From the NCBI RefSeq assembly GCF_013409745.1, contig NZ_JACCBH010000001.1:806001-870000 (forward strand): 64,000 nt of DNA, in the 5' to 3' direction. This stretch comes from Microbacterium pseudoresistens (GTDB lineage: Bacteria > Actinomycetota > Actinomycetes > Actinomycetales > Microbacteriaceae). The translations under genes and the position numbers were made by a program. The notes beneath the pieces are model-generated. The model made no database searches, was not told the DNA's origin, and saw only the letters and a list, made by a program, of their open reading frames with translations. Positions 61,969 through 64,000 of the stretch are shown one piece after another (position 1 is the first letter of the stretch; every line of letters starts with the position of its first letter).

Positions 61969-62868
61969 ATGAACACCACTCCCGCGACCGTTTCGAAGCT
62001 CGGCTACGTCGAGTTCCAGACGAAGGACATGGATCGCCTGATCGACTACTACACGAACGTCCTCGACTTCGTGCTGGTGGACCGCGACGCCGACGAGGCG
62101 TATCTCACGCCCGACTTCGACCATCACGCGGTGGTCATCAGGAAGTCGGAGGCCCCCCAGGCCCGCACCGCGGTCGGCTACCAGATCCGGGAGAGCGTCG
62201 CCGACGCCGAGCGTCGCCTTCGGGATGCCGGGTTCGAGGTCCAGCGCCGCAGCGACTTCGCTCCCTACACGCCGGAGCTGCTCGTCGTGAACGAACCGCT
62301 CACCGGCACGCCGATCCACCTCTACGACGCACAGGCCGGCAGCGGGATCGACGGCTACACGCCGCTGCGTCCGACCAAGCTCGGCCACATCGCTGCGTTC
62401 GTGCCGGAGCTGGGGCCGCTGCAGGACTTCTATCAGAACCTGCTGGGCTTCAGATGGTCTGACACGATCGGCGACTTCTTCGTCTTCCTCCGGTGCAACG
62501 CCGACCACCACGCCGCGAACTTCATGGCATCGAAGACCCGTACGGGGCAGCACCACATCGCCTACGAGATGCGCGACCTCAACCACCTGCAGACGATGCT
62601 GGATCACATGGCGCGTCACGATGTGCGTCTGGAGTGGGGGCCGGGGCGCCACGGAGCCGGCCACAACGTCTTCACCTACCACCACGACCCCGACGGCAAC
62701 CTGGTCGAGCTCTTCACGCAGCTCGACACGATCGTCGACGAGCAGCGCGGCTACTTCGAGCCCCGGCCCTGGCACGACTCGTTCCCGCAGTACCCCAAGA
62801 CGTGGGAGGTGGATGCCGCAGCCGTGAACAGCTGGGGACCCATCAATCCCGCTCTGCTGGAGCACTGA
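61969..62868 (+). CDS. Extradiol ring-cleavage dioxygenase, VOC fold (catechol 2,3-dioxygenase type)
   Basis: This 299-residue protein has two VOC modules. Iron ligands are H140 (LGHIAAF), H195 or H196 (QHHIAYE) and E247 (GNLVELFT), the 2-His-1-carboxylate site. It cleaves a catechol-type ring next to the diol. The N-terminal module (FQTKDMDRLIDYYTNVLDF) is typical. Its catechol may carry a substituent; the sequence does not tell which. GAAAGGACATC precedes the ATG. Confidence 0.9.
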   Translation: MNTTPATVSKLGYVEFQTKDMDRLIDYYTNVLDFVLVDRDADEAYLTPDFDHHAVVIRKSEAPQARTAVGYQIRESVADAERRLRDAGFEVQRRSDFAPYTPELLVVNEPLTGTPIHLYDAQAGSGIDGYTPLRPTKLGHIAAFVPELGPLQDFYQNLLGFRWSDTIGDFFVFLRCNADHHAANFMASKTRTGQHHIAYEMRDLNHLQTMLDHMARHDVRLEWGPGRHGAGHNVFTYHHDPDGNLVELFTQLDTIVDEQRGYFEPRPWHDSFPQYPKTWEVDAAAVNSWGPINPALLEH

Positions 62869-62871
62869 GCC

Positions 62872-63765
62872 GTGGCCACGCCGAACTGGTCCATCGCGCA
62901 GTACCGGATGCCGGGGGAGATGCGCGTCCGAGCCGGCATCCTGATGGACGGGTCCGTGCGCGCGCTGCCGGCCGGCTGGCCGCTGGTCGCCGTCGACATC
63001 TTCGACGACTGGGAGCGGTGGTCGACGCAGCTTCGCGATCTCGACGTCCACTCGCTCCCGCTGGTGATCGGCGCCGAGCTCGCGGCGCCGATCACGTTCC
63101 CCCGAAAGGTGCTGTGCGCGGGCGCGAACTTCTACGACCATGCTGCGGAGATGGGCACGGCGACGCCCGATCCGGCCGCGCCCCCGTTCTTCTTCCTCAA
63201 GCCGCCCACCACGACCGTGGTCGGGCCGTTCGACGACGTCCGCGTTCCCGACCTGGCGCACGCCGGTCTCGACTGGGAGATCGAACTGGCGGCGGTCATC
63301 GGCCGCCGCGCCAGGGACGTCGCGCCCGACGAGGCGCCGGGCGTCGTGGCGGGGTACACGGTGTCGAACGATCTCTCGGCGCGCGCGCGATTCCCCCGGC
63401 CGTCGGCTGTGCAGGCGCCGTTCGCGTGGGACTGGCTCGGGCACAAGGCGCTCGACGACTCGTGTCCGCTCGGGCCGGGGGTCGTGCCGGCGTGGATGAT
63501 CGACGACCCGCAGGAACTGGCGATGCGATTAAGCGTCGACGGGGTGATCAAGCAGGACTCGTCGACCTCCGACATGGTGGTGCCGGTCGCGCGGCTGATC
63601 TCGGCCGCGAGCAGATGGGTCACGCTGGAACCGGGGGACGTCGTCCTCACCGGAACGCCGGCCGGCGTCGGCATGCCGCGGCAGGACTTCCTCGGCGACG
63701 GTGCGCGGGTGCGCGCGGAGATCGAAGGGATCGGCGCCATCGAGAACAAGATCGTCGGTGTCTGA
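62872..63765 (+). CDS. Fumarylacetoacetate hydrolase (FAH) family protein
   Basis: This 297-residue FAH-fold protein has RKVLCAGANFYDHAAEMG, LDWEIELAAVIGRRARD (metal Glu residues), AGYTVSNDLSAR and LEPGDVVLTGTPAGVGM. Members hydrolyse or isomerise 2-oxo/acylpyruvate-type products, including meta-cleavage products. It starts at GTG three bases after the dioxygenase stop. It may give a hydrolytic alternative to the dehydrogenase branch. Confidence 0.87.
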   Translation: MATPNWSIAQYRMPGEMRVRAGILMDGSVRALPAGWPLVAVDIFDDWERWSTQLRDLDVHSLPLVIGAELAAPITFPRKVLCAGANFYDHAAEMGTATPDPAAPPFFFLKPPTTTVVGPFDDVRVPDLAHAGLDWEIELAAVIGRRARDVAPDEAPGVVAGYTVSNDLSARARFPRPSAVQAPFAWDWLGHKALDDSCPLGPGVVPAWMIDDPQELAMRLSVDGVIKQDSSTSDMVVPVARLISAASRWVTLEPGDVVLTGTPAGVGMPRQDFLGDGARVRAEIEGIGAIENKIVGV

Positions 63766-63800
63766 GGCCGGCCCAGCGATGTTCTGAATCCGCGACCTCT

Positions 63801-63840
63801 CGCCGAGGCCGCATCCGCGTCGGCGGGTGCGGCCTCGGCG
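63801..63840. terminator. Strong hairpin terminator between the FAH gene and the tautomerase gene
   Basis: A perfect 13-bp stem CGCCGAGGCCGCA / TGCGGCCTCGGCG with a 14-base loop is followed by GTTT. It lies between convergent genes and can serve both. Confidence 0.8.
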
Positions 63841-63848
63841 GTTTCGAG

Positions 63849-64000
63849 TCAGGCGCGGCCCGTGTCCTCTGCGGCGCGCTCGAAGAGGGTCGTCCCTCCC
63901 GAGAGCCACTGGGTCGGCGGTACCTCGGTGACCAGAACCCGCACGCTCGCGGGCGGCGCATCGAGCGCACGCACCGCCGCGTCGTGCACCTCGCCCATCA
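63849..64000 (-). CDS. 4-oxalocrotonate tautomerase-family protein, C-terminal part
   Basis: About 50 C-terminal residues are visible: MGEVHDAAVRALDAPPASVR, then VLVTEVPPTQWLSGG. This is the usual tautomerase pattern (helix, then the strand EVPxxxWxxGG). The N-terminus with the catalytic proline is beyond the right edge. It converts 2-hydroxymuconate to oxalocrotonate, the step between the dehydrogenase and the decarboxylase encoded upstream, so the route is complete. Confidence 0.75.
   Translation of the reverse strand, partial: MGEVHDAAVRALDAPPASVRVLVTEVPPTQWLSGGTTLFERAAEDTGRA

Overview
The window looks like chromosome from a high-GC actinobacterium of the Microbacteriaceae, most likely Microbacterium or a close relative (inference). 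The grounds are the very high GC content, the gene order tilS-hpt-ftsH-folE-folP-folB-folK-DUF3180-PH-PH-DUF2520-lysS typical of Actinobacteria, a DUF4192 protein, a DUF3180 protein, and dense ATGA/GTGA stop-start overlaps.

Layout, left to right. (1) 1-4103, minus strand: an overlapping operon with an ABM-like small protein, an XRE-cupin regulator, an oligopeptide-type binding lipoprotein, an M19 dipeptidase and an FAD oxidoreductase cut by the window edge. (2) 4366-6740: a beta-lactamase-fold protein without its catalytic residues, then an IS3-family element (5265-6583) inserted beside a remnant of another IS3 element. (3) 6741-9723: cardiolipin synthase, a tiny membrane protein and a DUF4192 protein. 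(4) 9766-22417: the housekeeping block for lysyl-tRNA, folate, FtsH, purine salvage, tRNA-Ile lysidine and pyrophosphate, interrupted by a divergent DUF937 gene. (5) 22509-25290: an M23 envelope peptidase, tRNA-Glu, tRNA-Asp and tRNA-Phe, and small proteins. (6) 25387-42066: mixed metabolic and envelope genes, including a NodB-type deacetylase, a GT2-GtrA glycosyltransferase, a mycoredoxin, a transporter, ALDH, a zinc peptidase, mdh, an alcohol dehydrogenase, tag, an acyl-CoA oxidase, recQ and pirin. (7) 41521-44738: an ECF vitamin importer (S component, fused EcfA-EcfA', EcfT) with a hairpin-rich leader. (8) 44751-48412: a PadR-controlled drug-type ABC exporter, followed by decayed VapBC, PadR and acyl-CoA dehydrogenase fragments.

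(9) 48435-64000 is a catabolic island and the most interesting part. A sugar isomerase-SDR pair is divergent from a ribose-type ABC importer operon (permease, binding lipoprotein, ATPase), which also carries a second SDR and an unusual GntR regulator with two FCD domains. Next come an IclR regulator and, divergent from it, a lower meta-cleavage operon: 2-hydroxypentadienoate hydratase, acylating acetaldehyde dehydrogenase, 4-hydroxy-2-oxovalerate aldolase, oxalocrotonate decarboxylase, 2-hydroxymuconic semialdehyde dehydrogenase, an extradiol dioxygenase and an FAH-family hydrolase. A convergent tautomerase is cut by the right edge. Together these would open a catechol-like ring and carry it by the oxalocrotonate branch to pyruvate and acetyl-CoA. 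A shared palindrome (GTTCCGAT-N-A(T/G)CGGAAC) at 50139 and 56001 hints that the importer and ring-cleavage sections are co-regulated.

Starts were chosen from ribosome-binding sites and overlaps. Functions come from motif and family recognition by eye; no database search was possible.
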